Source: Stenotrophomonas sp. ESTM1D_MKCIP4_1 (GTDB taxonomy: Bacteria; Pseudomonadota; Gammaproteobacteria; Xanthomonadales; Xanthomonadaceae). From it: 64,000 bases of DNA. Made by a program: the position numbers and the translations under genes. This document shows, piece by piece, positions 7,450 to 15,992 of the stretch (its first letter is position 1; the number at the start of each line of letters is the position of its first letter). The notes under the pieces are model-generated. The model was given only the letters and a program-made list of their open reading frames with translations, was not told the origin of the DNA and made no database searches. Location of the stretch: the NCBI RefSeq assembly GCF_003086895.1, contig NZ_CP026004.1, positions 1,462,731-1,526,730 of the forward strand, in the 5' to 3' direction.

Positions 7450-8253
7450 ATGGAAGAACCGGCGCGTGTTGTCGCAAGCCCCTGCATTGGAGTGTGCAAG
7501 CTGGATCACCACCGGCTGTGCGCCGGGTGCGGGCGGCATATCGATGAAATCGCAGGGTGGTCGTCCATGAGCGATCGCGAACGCAGCCGTATCCTGCACC
7601 GTGTACAGCCCCTGCGCGAACAGCTGCAGCAGTCGCTGCGCGGTTCACTGGCCGACCACGAACGCCTGCTGCGCGCGCTGCACCCACTGGCCGAGCCGCC
7701 GCAGGGGGATGGCTGGAACCGCAGCGAACTCATCGACCTGCTGCCGCCGGGCCCACCGGTGGAAGCCGCGGTGCTTGCCGGCATCGTGCCGCGTGCCGGA
7801 GGTGCCCAGGTCATCCTCACCCGCCGTACCGATACCCTGCGCACGCATGGCGGCCAGGTCGGTTTCCCGGGAGGACGCACCGAACCCGATGACCGTGATG
7901 CCTTGGCTGCGGCGCTGCGCGAGAGCCAGGAAGAGATCGCCCTGGCACCGGGGCAGGTCCAGCCACTGGGTTATCTCGATCCTTTCGTGACCATCACCGG
8001 CTATCGGGTGACCCCGGTGGTGGCCGTGGTTGATCCGGCATTCGTACCGGTGCCGCAGCCCAGTGAAGTGGCCGAAGTGTTCGAGGTGCCGCTGGACTAC
8101 CTGATGGCGGCCGACAACCTGCGCCAGGTCGAAATCAACCATCGTGGCCGCGTGCGCCATGTCTTGGAATACGGCTGGCCCGGCCAGCGCATCTGGGGCG
8201 CGACCGCAGCTATCCTCTACAACCTGCGTCGCCGTCTGGAGCAAGTGCAATGA
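7450..8253 (+). CDS. DUF1289-Nudix fusion protein, probable CoA pyrophosphatase (NudL-like)
   Basis: 267 residues with two joined domains. Residues 11-40 form a DUF1289 zinc- or iron-binding-like module with C12, C16, C24 and C27 (SPCIGVC...LCAGC). Residues about 103-240 are a Nudix hydrolase. The Nudix box lies at 133-165 (GGQVGFPGGR...ALRESQEEIAL), in the form with Asp after PGGR that is usual in the coenzyme A pyrophosphatase subgroup, and is followed by LGYLDPFVTITGYRVTPVVA. The likely reaction is CoA cleavage to phosphopantetheine and adenosine 3',5'-bisphosphate. The stop overlaps the next start by four bases (ATGA). Confidence 0.88.
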   Translation: MEEPARVVASPCIGVCKLDHHRLCAGCGRHIDEIAGWSSMSDRERSRILHRVQPLREQLQQSLRGSLADHERLLRALHPLAEPPQGDGWNRSELIDLLPPGPPVEAAVLAGIVPRAGGAQVILTRRTDTLRTHGGQVGFPGGRTEPDDRDALAAALRESQEEIALAPGQVQPLGYLDPFVTITGYRVTPVVAVVDPAFVPVPQPSEVAEVFEVPLDYLMAADNLRQVEINHRGRVRHVLEYGWPGQRIWGATAAILYNLRRRLEQVQ

Positions 8254-9152
8254 AGCTGATCGATCCGCCGTGGACCACGCTGGTCGATGTCGCCACGCTC
8301 GCCGCCGCTCTCGGCGAAGACGTGCGCGTGGTCGATGCCCGTGCCACCGCCAGCACTGCCGTGCGCGTGGTGGATGCGCGCGCCGCGCTCGCCGACCCGC
8401 AGGCCGGGGCAGGGCAGTACGCCGCAGGGCACATTCCCGGCGCGGCGCATGCCGATCTCAACCGCGACCTGTCCGATCTCGACCGCACCGGCCATGGCCG
8501 CCACCCACTTCCGGACAGCGATGCCTTCGCCGCGCGCGTGGGGCAATGGGGCATCGGTCCTGATACACAGGTGGTGGTCTACGACGGCAGCGATGGCAGC
8601 ATGGCCGCCGCCCGCCTGTGGTGGCTGCTGCGCCTGCTCGGCCATTCGCGCGTGGCCGTGCTCGACGGCGGTATCGCAGCGTGGCTGGCGGCGGGCCAGC
8701 CGCTGGCCACGGGCCGCAGCGAGGTGCCCGCGCAACCACCGTATCCAGGCCGCTTCGATACCACGCAGGTGGCGTCGGCCGACGAAATCGCCGCGCGCCT
8801 CAAGCACGCTCCCGGGTGGCTGGTTGATGCCCGTGCGGGTGAACGCTTCCGCGGCGAGGTGGAGCCGTTGGATCCGGTGGCCGGCCATGTGCCCGGTGCG
8901 GTCAACCGCCCGTTCGCGCTGAACGTGCTCGACGGCCACCTGCGCGACCCTCAGGAACTGCGCGCCGAACTGCAGGGCGTGATCGGCAACCAGGATCCTG
9001 AGCGTGTCGTACTGATGTGCGGCTCAGGCGTGACCGCCTGCCACCTGCTGCTGGCAATGGAAAGCGCCGGCCTGCGCGGTGCCCGCATCTACGCCGATTC
9101 GTGGAGCGGCTGGGTCAGCGACAGCAGCCGGCCGGTGGCCACCGGCGCCTGA
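8250..9152 (+). CDS. sseA: 3-mercaptopyruvate/thiosulfate sulfurtransferase
   Basis: Cytoplasmic two-domain rhodanese, 300 residues. The active-site loop is MCGSGVTA with catalytic C257; CGSGVT is the mercaptopyruvate sulfurtransferase form rather than the CRKGVT of thiosulfate rhodanese. The first, inactive rhodanese domain is present, with GHIPGA and YDGSDG. An oddity is a direct repeat VRVVDAR at residues 25-31 and 38-44, which adds 13 residues at the first beta-strand/loop. Translationally coupled to the Nudix fusion gene by an ATGA overlap. Confidence 0.93.
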   Translation: MKLIDPPWTTLVDVATLAAALGEDVRVVDARATASTAVRVVDARAALADPQAGAGQYAAGHIPGAAHADLNRDLSDLDRTGHGRHPLPDSDAFAARVGQWGIGPDTQVVVYDGSDGSMAAARLWWLLRLLGHSRVAVLDGGIAAWLAAGQPLATGRSEVPAQPPYPGRFDTTQVASADEIAARLKHAPGWLVDARAGERFRGEVEPLDPVAGHVPGAVNRPFALNVLDGHLRDPQELRAELQGVIGNQDPERVVLMCGSGVTACHLLLAMESAGLRGARIYADSWSGWVSDSSRPVATGA

Positions 9153-9165
9153 AGCCGCGAGGGGT

Positions 9166-9322
9166 CGGGTGCTCATCCACGCATGGCGTGGATCTACTGT
9201 CGACCAAGGTCGACACCTAGCGGTATATCCACGCATGGCGTGGATGAAATCCATCCGATATCGAATTCCAGATTGGGGTCAGAGCCGGTTGCGCAGCAAC
9301 GGGATCCGACCCCTTGCTGCTC
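9166..9322. repeat. Cluster of REP-like palindromes
   Basis: Two copies of the atccacgcatggcgtggat palindrome flank a gtcgaccaaggtcgac hairpin, followed by a ggggtcagagcc ... ggatccgacccc arm pair. Together with the inverted repeat at 9347 and a hexamer run (gttgac repeated, about 9467-9496), this fills the 376-nt gap between sseA and the amidase. No gene is seen in the gap. Confidence 0.7.
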
Positions 9323-9346
9323 CAACAGCCGCGGAAAACTGTCGAA

Positions 9347-9448
9347 GGCGGGGTGGGTCCGGTTGCGGGCGCGTGAGCCGCATGGATGCGGCGACCGAGC
9401 TTACATGGACGTACTTGCAGCGTCCCCCGCAACCGGACCCACCCCGCC
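9347..9448. repeat. Long inverted repeat with a 56-nt loop, Xanthomonadaceae-type dispersed element
   Basis: Two 23-nt perfect complementary arms (9347-9369 and 9426-9448, beginning ggcggggtgggtccgg) enclose a loop with a small hairpin (gccgcatggatgcggc) and the segment gacgtacttgcagcgtc. The element looks like a dispersed stable stem-loop, perhaps transcribed; it has no transposase. Confidence 0.65.
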
Positions 9449-9529
9449 ATCCCACGGCAAGCAGGCTTTTGACGTTGAAGTTGACGTTGACGTTGATCCG
9501 GCAGGTGCAGGGCGCAGCCCTGCAGACCC

Positions 9530-10096
9530 TCAGCCCAACCCCTGCAGCGGCACCTTCGCCAGCACCCGCGCCCACGGGAACAACGGCCCCGGATCACGCT
9601 TGCGCGCCACCGTCAGCGTCGCATCATCGCTGGCCGGTACCTGTTCCAGGTCCAGCTGGTCGTGCCCGGCAATCCGCTGCAGCGACGGGTAGCGCGCCAC
9701 CAGCGCCAGCAGCAGCGCCTCCAGCGCCACCAGCTGCGCCTCGGTATACGGCTCATCCATCGCCTGGTGCCGGCTGTCGAACCACTGCGGGTAGCGCCCG
9801 GTATTGACCAGTTCGATGCCCACGCTGTCGGCGTTCATGCCGCGCACGTGATGGGCGATGCGCTCCGGCGCCACGTACTGCACCACGCTGCCGTCGCGGT
9901 CGATGTAGAAATGCCCGCTGTTGCCGGCACCGCTGTCGTACAGCACGCGTTCGCCGTATTCGCGGGCCATCGCCAGATCGGGCAGTTCGGTGCAGTGGAT
10001 CACCACCATCCGCAGGCTGTCGGCATCACGCAGGGGCAGGCGGTCATGGTAGGGCAGGGGCTGCAGCTGCAGGCCGGGCAGGAGCGGGGTGGGCAT
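9530..10096 (-). CDS. N-acetylmuramoyl-L-alanine amidase, AmpD-like
   Basis: Amidase_2 zinc enzyme that cuts the muramyl-L-alanine bond of murein fragments. 188 residues without a signal peptide, so probably cytoplasmic and linked to murein recycling. Zinc ligands by pattern are H34 (VVIHCTE), H145 (AGHDQL) and D168 (RKRDPGPLF); NSGHFYIDRDGSVVQYV and VGIELVNTG are family stretches. The start is set at ATG 10096 (MPTPLLPG), because the longer opening overlaps the divergent hydrolase gene. The cytoplasmic form would affect beta-lactamase induction if it is the sole AmpD; that cannot be known here. Confidence 0.9.
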   Translation of the reverse strand: MPTPLLPGLQLQPLPYHDRLPLRDADSLRMVVIHCTELPDLAMAREYGERVLYDSGAGNSGHFYIDRDGSVVQYVAPERIAHHVRGMNADSVGIELVNTGRYPQWFDSRHQAMDEPYTEAQLVALEALLLALVARYPSLQRIAGHDQLDLEQVPASDDATLTVARKRDPGPLFPWARVLAKVPLQGLG

Positions 10097-10169
10097 GCTG
10101 GCGATGCTAGCATTGCAGGATGAACCTGCCTTCCCGATCGACGATGAACCGCTCCCTGGGAGCGCATGC

Positions 10170-10697
10170 ATGAGCCGCGGCCACTGCATCCTGTCCCACG
10201 GCTTCGAGAGCGGCCCGGAGGCCACCAAGGTCACCGCGCTGGCTGAAGTCGCCGAGCGCCTGGGCTGGACCCACGAGCGCCCAGACTACACCGATCTGGA
10301 CGCGATGAGCGAGGTCAGCCGCGTGGGCGACGTGCGTACCCGCCTGCAGCGTCTGGTCGAGCGTGCCACTGCGGCCGCCGCGCAGGGGCCGGTGGTGCTG
10401 GCCGGGTCCAGCCTGGGCGCCTACATTTCCGCCATCGCCTCGCTGCAGGTACCGGTGGCAGGCCTGTTCCTGATGGTCCCGCCCACCACCATGGGACCGA
10501 TGCCGGCGCTGGACGCCGCCGCGGTGCCGATCACCGTGGTCCAGGCCTGGCACGACGACGTGGTGCCCGCCGCCGGGGTCATCGCCTGGGCGCAGGCGCG
10601 CTCGGCCCAGCTGCTGCTGGTCGACGACGGCCATCGCCTGGAACGCCACGTGGAAGCCTCCGCGCAGGCCTTCGAGCGCCTGCTGCGCCAGCTGTGA
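10170..10697 (+). CDS. Small alpha/beta-fold hydrolase (YqiA/YcfP-like)
   Basis: 175-residue single-domain serine hydrolase. The nucleophile motif is GSSLG with S81; likely acid D129 or D130 (WHDDVVP) and H155 (DDGHRL) complete the triad. An N-terminal [12 protein letters not shown] loop supplies the oxyanion hole. No signal peptide. Start ATG at 10170 with GGGAG upstream. Substrate unknown; carboxylesterase or acyl-CoA thioesterase activity is typical of this group. Confidence 0.85.
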   Translation: MSRGHCILSHGFESGPEATKVTALAEVAERLGWTHERPDYTDLDAMSEVSRVGDVRTRLQRLVERATAAAAQGPVVLAGSSLGAYISAIASLQVPVAGLFLMVPPTTMGPMPALDAAAVPITVVQAWHDDVVPAAGVIAWAQARSAQLLLVDDGHRLERHVEASAQAFERLLRQL

Positions 10698-10842
10698 AGC
10701 CCGGGCGCACGGCGCGCCCGCCCGCTTTGACTACAATGGCAGCCCCGCCGCCCCCGGCGCGGGCCTGCCGGCCGTGTCCACGGCCCTCCTTTCCGACTGG
10801 CCCGGCCCCTGTGCCGTGCCCGACCACCTGCGAACCGATCCC

Positions 10843-12981
10843 GTGAAATTCTTCGTCTCCTGCGCCAAGGGCCTGGAATACCTGCTTGCCGATGAACTGT
10901 CGGCCTTGGGCCTTGGCAAGGCCACCGCCACCATTGCCGGCGTCAACGCCGATGGCGAACTGGAGCAGGCGCTGCGGATCGTGATGTGGTCGCGCCTGGC
11001 CAGCCGTGTGCTGTGGCCGATCGACGAGTTCGAGTGCCCGGACGAGCAGGCCCTGTACGACGGCGTGCGTGCGCTGCCCTGGCACGAGCACATCAAGCCG
11101 GAGATGACCCTGGCGGTGGATGCGCATGTGTCTGGCGACAAGATCACCCATGCGCGCTTCGCGGCGCAGCGGATCAAGGACGCCATCGTCGACCGCATGC
11201 GTGACGAAGGCCTGGAACGCCCCTCGGTCAACACCGACCTGCCGGACGTGCGCGTGAACCTGTCGCTGCGCAAGGGCCGTGCCTCGCTGTCGATCGATCT
11301 GGGCGGTGGACCACTGCATCGCCGTGGCTGGCGCGGTGCCGCCCACGAAGCGCCGCTGAAGGAAAACCTGGCCGCCGCGCTGCTGCTGCGCGCGCAGTGG
11401 CCGCGCCTGCACGCTGCCGGTGGTGGCCTGCTGGACCCGATGTGCGGCAGCGGTACGCTGCTGATCGAGGGCGCGCTGATGGCCGCCGACGTCGCCCCCG
11501 GCCTGATGCGCCATGGCAGCCTGCCGCCGAGCCGCTGGCTGGGCTTCGACAAGGTCGCCTGGAAGGCGATCCAGAGCGAAGCGCGTGACCGTGAGGCGGC
11601 TGGCCTGGCCGCACTGAAGCCGGTCATCCACGGCAGCGACATCGACCCGGTGGCCATCCAGGCTGCGCGCGAGAATGCCGAAGTCGCCGGCGTGGCCCAC
11701 GCCATCCGCTTCACCCGCGCCGACGTGGCCGATCTGGCTGCGCCGGAGCAGGAGATCGGTGCCGTGGTCTGCAACCCGCCTTATGACGAGCGCCTGGCCG
11801 CCGATCCGGTCCTGTACCGCGCGCTGGGCAATGCCCTGCAGAAGGCCGTGCCGCAATGGCGCGCCAGCCTGCTGTGCGGCAACGACGAACTGGCCTTCGC
11901 CACCGGGCTGCGTGCCGGCAAGAAGTACCAGATGTTCAACGGCGCGCTGGAATGCGCGTTGATCGTCTGCGACCCGATCGCCGTCCCCGGCCGCGACCCG
12001 GCGCAGCCGCGCGAGCTGAGCGAAGGCGCGCAGATGGTGGCCAACCGCCTGCGCAAGAACCTGAAGAAGTTCAAGAGCTGGCGCGCGCGCGAGGACATCA
12101 CCTGCTTCCGTGCCTACGATGCCGACCTGCCGGAATACGCCGCCGCCATTGACGTCTACGAAGAAGACGGTGGCCAGCGCCGTACCTTCCTGCACGTGCA
12201 GGAATACGCCGCACCGGCCGCGATTCCGGAAAACGACGTGCGTCGCCGCCGCAATGAACTGCTGGCGGCCGCGCGCGAAGTGTTCGGCGTGCCGCCGGAA
12301 CAGGTGTCGATGAAGTCGCGCGAACGCGGCAAGGGCGGCAGCAAGTACGGCCGTTTCGAGCAGCGCGATGAGTTCATCGTGGTGCGCGAGAACAACGCGC
12401 TGCTGCAGGTGAACCTGTTCGATTACCTCGACACCGGCCTGTTCCTGGACCATCGCCCGCTGCGCCGGATGATGGCCGAGCAGGTGCGTGGCAAGCGCTT
12501 CCTCAACCTGTTCTGCTATACGGGCGTGGCCAGCGTGCAGGCGGCGGTGGCCGGTGCGGCCAGCACCACCAGTGTCGATCTGTCGGCTACCTACCTGCAG
12601 TGGTGCTACGACAACCTGGCCCTGAACGGTCAGGGCGGCAACCAGCACCTGCTGGTGCAGGCCGATGCGATGGCCTGGCTGGAAGGCGACCGCGGCCAGT
12701 ACGACGTGATCTTCTGCGACCCGCCGACGTTCTCGAACTCGGCGCGCGCCGATGACTTCGACGTGCAGCGCGAACAGCTGAAGCTGCTGCGTGCGGCGGT
12801 TGCGCGGCTGGCACCGGGCGGCGTGCTGTACTTCTCCAACAACTTCCGCCGTTTCAAGCTGGAAGAGAACGCGATTGCCGAGTTCGCCCAGTGCCGCGAG
12901 ATCACCCCCCGCACCATCGGCCCGGACTTCGAGCGCAACGCGCGCATCCACCGCGCGTGGGAACTCAAGCGCCTGGGTTGA
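10843..12981 (+). CDS. rlmL: Bifunctional 23S rRNA methyltransferase RlmKL (G2445 m2G and G2069 m7G)
   Basis: 712 residues, close to the 702 of E. coli RlmL. An N-terminal THUMP-type RNA-binding domain (about 1-155) is followed by the first methyltransferase with [16 protein letters not shown] and the amino-methylating motif [10 protein letters not shown] second methyltransferase (RlmK part, about 470-712) has [16 protein letters not shown] and [15 protein letters not shown]. Start set at GTG 10843 ([15 protein letters not shown]) to match the family start. There is no clear ribosome binding site, and the frame stays open upstream to 10774. Confidence 0.95.
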   Translation: MKFFVSCAKGLEYLLADELSALGLGKATATIAGVNADGELEQALRIVMWSRLASRVLWPIDEFECPDEQALYDGVRALPWHEHIKPEMTLAVDAHVSGDKITHARFAAQRIKDAIVDRMRDEGLERPSVNTDLPDVRVNLSLRKGRASLSIDLGGGPLHRRGWRGAAHEAPLKENLAAALLLRAQWPRLHAAGGGLLDPMCGSGTLLIEGALMAADVAPGLMRHGSLPPSRWLGFDKVAWKAIQSEARDREAAGLAALKPVIHGSDIDPVAIQAARENAEVAGVAHAIRFTRADVADLAAPEQEIGAVVCNPPYDERLAADPVLYRALGNALQKAVPQWRASLLCGNDELAFATGLRAGKKYQMFNGALECALIVCDPIAVPGRDPAQPRELSEGAQMVANRLRKNLKKFKSWRAREDITCFRAYDADLPEYAAAIDVYEEDGGQRRTFLHVQEYAAPAAIPENDVRRRRNELLAAAREVFGVPPEQVSMKSRERGKGGSKYGRFEQRDEFIVVRENNALLQVNLFDYLDTGLFLDHRPLRRMMAEQVRGKRFLNLFCYTGVASVQAAVAGAASTTSVDLSATYLQWCYDNLALNGQGGNQHLLVQADAMAWLEGDRGQYDVIFCDPPTFSNSARADDFDVQREQLKLLRAAVARLAPGGVLYFSNNFRRFKLEENAIAEFAQCREITPRTIGPDFERNARIHRAWELKRLG

Positions 12982-12988
12982 TCAGAGG

Positions 12989-13614
12989 TTCGGGGTCGGA
13001 TCCCCTGCGCGCAGCGCAGGGGATCCGACCCCGGCTCGCCCCGGTAGATCCACGCCACGCGTGGATGGGCGGAACCGACCACGGGTCAGAGCCCTCGCGC
13101 TGCGCGCCAGGGATCCGACCCCGGCTCGCCCCGGTAGATCCACGCCACGCGTGGATGGGCGGAACCCATCACGGGTCAGAGCCCTCGCGCTGCGCGCCAG
13201 GGATCCGACCCCGGCTCGCCCCGGTAGATCCACGCCATGCGTGGATGGGCGGAACCGACCACGGGTCAGAGCCCTCGCGCTGCGCGCCAGGGAACCACGG
13301 GTCAGAGCCCTCGCGCTGCGCGCCAGGGATCCGACCCCGGCTCGCCCCGGTAGATCCACGCCATGCGTGGATGGGCGGAACCGACCACGGGTCAGAGCCC
13401 TCGCGCTGCGCGCCAGGGATCCGACCCCGGCTCGCCCCGGTAGATCCACGCCATGCGTGGATGGGCGGAACCCATCACGGGTCAGAGCCCTCGCGCTGCG
13501 CGCCAGGGATCCGACCCCGGCTCGCCCCGGTAGATCCACGCCATGCGTGGATGGGCGGAACCCATCACGGGTCAGAGCCTTCGCGCTGCGCGCCAGGGAT
13601 CCGACCCCGTTCAC
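12989..13614. repeat. Tandem array of 90-bp units built from REP-like palindromes
   Basis: Units start at 13021, 13111, 13201, 13327, 13417, 13507 and 13597, spaced exactly 90 nt apart except for one 36-nt partial duplication at 13291-13326. Each unit has ggatccgacccc, a tccacgc(c/t)(a/g)cgcgtgga-type palindrome and gggtcagagccctcgcgctgc. Copies differ by only a few bases. Because 90 is a multiple of three, both strands stay open, giving spurious 30-residue repeat proteins. The array fills the 637-nt gap between rlmL and the DUF3325 gene. Confidence 0.9.
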
Positions 13615-13618
13615 CGGG

Positions 13619-13948
13619 TTACAGCAACGCCACCAGCAGGCCCAGCAGCGGAAGGGCGATGGCCAGCGGTGCGATCCACTGTGGCCGGTACGGGTACAAC
13701 CCGAATGCCAACGGCACGCCGGCCAGGGTCAGTGCACCCAGCCACAGCACCGGGCCCATCGCCCAGCCGTGGTCGACCACGCACAGCGCGAACGCCGCGA
13801 CCAGCAGCGCCCAGCCCAGCACGCGCCACTGGGTGCGCCGTGCCGGCGCGGCTGCGGCCTTGCCATGCAGGTCCTGCTGGTGCTTTTCCATCGCCAGCGA
13901 CAGCGCGGTGAATGCGGAGAACGACAACGTGAGCGCCAGCAGCATCAT
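13619..13948 (-). CDS. DUF3325 membrane protein of the siderophore uptake operon
   Basis: 109 residues. Three or four hydrophobic segments (about 3-20, 40-56, 60-77 and 90-109) separated by a short MEKHQQDLHG loop, the DUF3325 pattern. The start ATG at 13948 overlaps the stop of the PepSY gene by four bases. Genes of this type sit after TonB receptor and PepSY genes in many Gram-negatives and are presumed to help use imported ferric siderophores; the molecular role is unknown. The repeat array begins just after its stop. Confidence 0.85.
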   Translation of the reverse strand: MMLLALTLSFSAFTALSLAMEKHQQDLHGKAAAAPARRTQWRVLGWALLVAAFALCVVDHGWAMGPVLWLGALTLAGVPLAFGLYPYRPQWIAPLAIALPLLGLLVALL

Positions 13949-15567
13949 GCGCCGGCCTCCGCTCCGGTCGCGGCAACCGATGCCTTGGCAGCAGCGGCGG
14001 CACGCTTCTTCTTCTCGGCCGCGCTCAGCGGTGGCGTCCAGCGCTGCATGCGCCAGCCGCACAGGGCCAGCATCGCGCCAAAGGCAAGCATCGCCAGATC
14101 AAAACCGGCCAGCACCCAGTCGCCGCTGCGCAGGGTCACGCCCAGATGCGCGTGGGTGGTCAAGGCATTCACCACCGGCACCAGTGCGAACAGGGCGGCA
14201 CCCAGGTACAGCTGCCAGGCCCACATCATCCGCTTGGGCCAGATGAAGGCGGCCAGCAGGGCAGCGCCCCAGGCGTAGAAGAACACGTTCGCCTCGGCAT
14301 TCGAGCGCTCGGCCATGTCCAGCGGCAGCAGGCGGTTGCCCCAGAAATACGCGGCAAAAGCGATGGGCAGGCCAGCCACGGCGCCGATGTTCAACGCATC
14401 CACCAGGCGCAGGCCGAAGCCGATGCGCCCACTCTTGGCATGCTTGGGGCGTTCCTTCACTGCCCACAGCACCACGCCGCTGGCCACCATCAGGCAGCCG
14501 GTCAGGCCGGACAGGAAGAACAACGCGCGCAGGCCCCAGTCCGCAAACCGTGCCAGGTGCAGGCCATACATCACGCCGCGGGTGGCGGTGGCGCCGCCGG
14601 AGGGCGGGCTTTCTTCCAGCAGGGTGCCCTTGACCATGTCGTAGCGCAGCGACGGGGTATCGATCGACAGCCGCTTGCCGTCGCGCTGGCGGATGTCGAT
14701 GACCGCATTGCCCGCGCCCGGATTGGACACGGTGAAACCGGCCACCTCCACACCGTCCCAGTGCGCGCGCGCGCTGTCCAGCAGCTGCGCGATCGGCAGC
14801 GGCGCGGCGCGGCCCTCGGCCGGTGCGGTTACTTCAGGCATGCCACCGAATGCCTCGGCGAAGAACTTGTCCTCATCCTGCGGGTAGGCCACCTTCACCC
14901 CCCACGGCAGGTACATGATCATCAGCGTGACGATGCCGGTGTAGGTGATCATGGCGTGGTAAGGCAGGGCCATCACCGCGCTGACGTTGTGGAAATCCAG
15001 CCACGACCGCAGGCCCTTGTCCTTGCGGAAGGTGAAGAAGTCCTTGAAGATTTTTTTGTGGGTGATGACCCCGGTGATGATCGCTACCAGCATGAACATC
15101 GCGCAGAAGCCCACCAGGTAGCGCGCCCAGTACACCGGGATGTAGTGCAGGTCGAAGTGCAGGCGGTAGAAGAAGTCGCCGCCACGGGTCTCGCGGGCCT
15201 TCAGTTCGCCGCCCGTGTTCGGGTCCAGGGTGGCATCACCGAAGGCACCGCGGCGGCCCTTGGATGGATCAGCCTGGTCAGGCGGGACGCGCCAGAACGT
15301 ACTCATCGCCGGGTTGCGTGGTTGTGGCAGCGTGACGTACCACATCTCCGCGTTGCCGGCCTTGTCCTGCAGGAAATCGATGGCGCGCTGCGCGGCCACA
15401 TCGGTGCTGACCTTTGCGCTGGGCAGTTCCGGGCGCATCCAGCGGCTGATCTCTTCGCGGTAGTAGCTGGCGGTGCCGGCCATGAAGATCAGCAGCAGCA
15501 GCCAGCCGACCAGCAGGCCGGTCCAGGTGTGCAGCCAGGCCATTGACTGGCGGAATCCGTTCTTCAT
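13945..15567 (-). CDS. PepSY-associated transmembrane protein, probable ferric-siderophore reductase
   Basis: 540 residues in the inner membrane. The N-terminal segment MAWLHTWTGLLVGWLLLLIF is the classic PepSY-TM first helix. It is followed by a periplasmic region, a heme-site-like HFDLHYIP, a second helix pair around FMLVAIITGVITHKKIF, DFHNVSAVMALPYHAMI, a third region with YGLHLARFADWGLRALFF, and further helices at the C-terminus. Conserved His residues in or near the helices suggest heme-mediated electron transfer, as in FoxB/PiuB-type reductases. ATG at 15567 is chosen; the open frame extends to 15981 but overlaps the DUF3649 gene. Overlaps both neighbours by four bases. Confidence 0.88.
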   Translation of the reverse strand: MKNGFRQSMAWLHTWTGLLVGWLLLLIFMAGTASYYREEISRWMRPELPSAKVSTDVAAQRAIDFLQDKAGNAEMWYVTLPQPRNPAMSTFWRVPPDQADPSKGRRGAFGDATLDPNTGGELKARETRGGDFFYRLHFDLHYIPVYWARYLVGFCAMFMLVAIITGVITHKKIFKDFFTFRKDKGLRSWLDFHNVSAVMALPYHAMITYTGIVTLMIMYLPWGVKVAYPQDEDKFFAEAFGGMPEVTAPAEGRAAPLPIAQLLDSARAHWDGVEVAGFTVSNPGAGNAVIDIRQRDGKRLSIDTPSLRYDMVKGTLLEESPPSGGATATRGVMYGLHLARFADWGLRALFFLSGLTGCLMVASGVVLWAVKERPKHAKSGRIGFGLRLVDALNIGAVAGLPIAFAAYFWGNRLLPLDMAERSNAEANVFFYAWGAALLAAFIWPKRMMWAWQLYLGAALFALVPVVNALTTHAHLGVTLRSGDWVLAGFDLAMLAFGAMLALCGWRMQRWTPPLSAAEKKKRAAAAAKASVAATGAEAGA

Positions 15568-15884
15568 GCCCAGGCCCCCAGCAGGCGCGATGCCGCAGCC
15601 AGCAGCAGGGTGGGGGCGAGGATGCCCACCCACGCACGCAGTGCGCTGCGCGTAGCGAAGGCCCACAGTGCAGCGCAGGCGGCCACCACGATGGCCAGAA
15701 GCATGCCGGTCAGCACGGCCTGCCCACGCGCGGCAGGCAGGGCGACGGCGCAGAACACACTGGTCATCGAAGCCAGCGCGTAGCCACCGAAGATCGCGGC
15801 CAATGAACGGGACAGCACTCCCCAGCGGTCGCTGGCAAAGAAGGTGCTGAGGCGGGAGCTGGCAAGTTCGGGCGAGCGGTCCAC
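15564..15884 (-). CDS. DUF3649 membrane protein of the siderophore uptake operon
   Basis: 106 residues. Three hydrophobic helices (about 25-47, 56-77 and 82-100), matching DUF3649, a small inner-membrane protein found between TonB receptor and PepSY genes. It starts 108 nt after the receptor stop and overlaps the PepSY start by four bases. The function is not known; context ties it to iron uptake. Confidence 0.85.
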   Translation of the reverse strand: MDRSPELASSRLSTFFASDRWGVLSRSLAAIFGGYALASMTSVFCAVALPAARGQAVLTGMLLAIVVAACAALWAFATRSALRAWVGILAPTLLLAAASRLLGAWA

Positions 15885-15992
15885 GGCGGTCCTGCAGGTT
15901 CGTTGGAAGAAAAGCCGGCGCGCCGAAGCGCGCCGGGGTTGGCCATCCCTGGCCGGGCGCCGGTCGCAGAACCGGCGCCATCCATCAGGTCA

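Noticed and set aside
10579..12951. A 790-residue open frame antisense to rlmL
   Set aside because: A typical GC-rich shadow of a strong gene; its protein is low-complexity His/Gln/Arg-rich with no domain, while the plus strand encodes a full RlmKL.
12982..13614. A 210-residue protein made of 30-residue repeats on the minus strand, and similar frames on the plus strand
   Set aside because: It is a by-product of the 90-bp DNA array: every frame without a stop in one unit stays open. There is no ribosome binding site, no codon preference, and the units are REP palindromes.
12989..13614. A CRISPR array
   Set aside because: Units are contiguous 90-bp repeats without unique spacers, and no cas gene is present.
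15568..15981. N-terminal extension of the PepSY protein
   Set aside because: The extension overlaps the DUF3649 gene in another frame, and the family start with MAWLHTWTGLLVGWLL lies just after Met at 15567.
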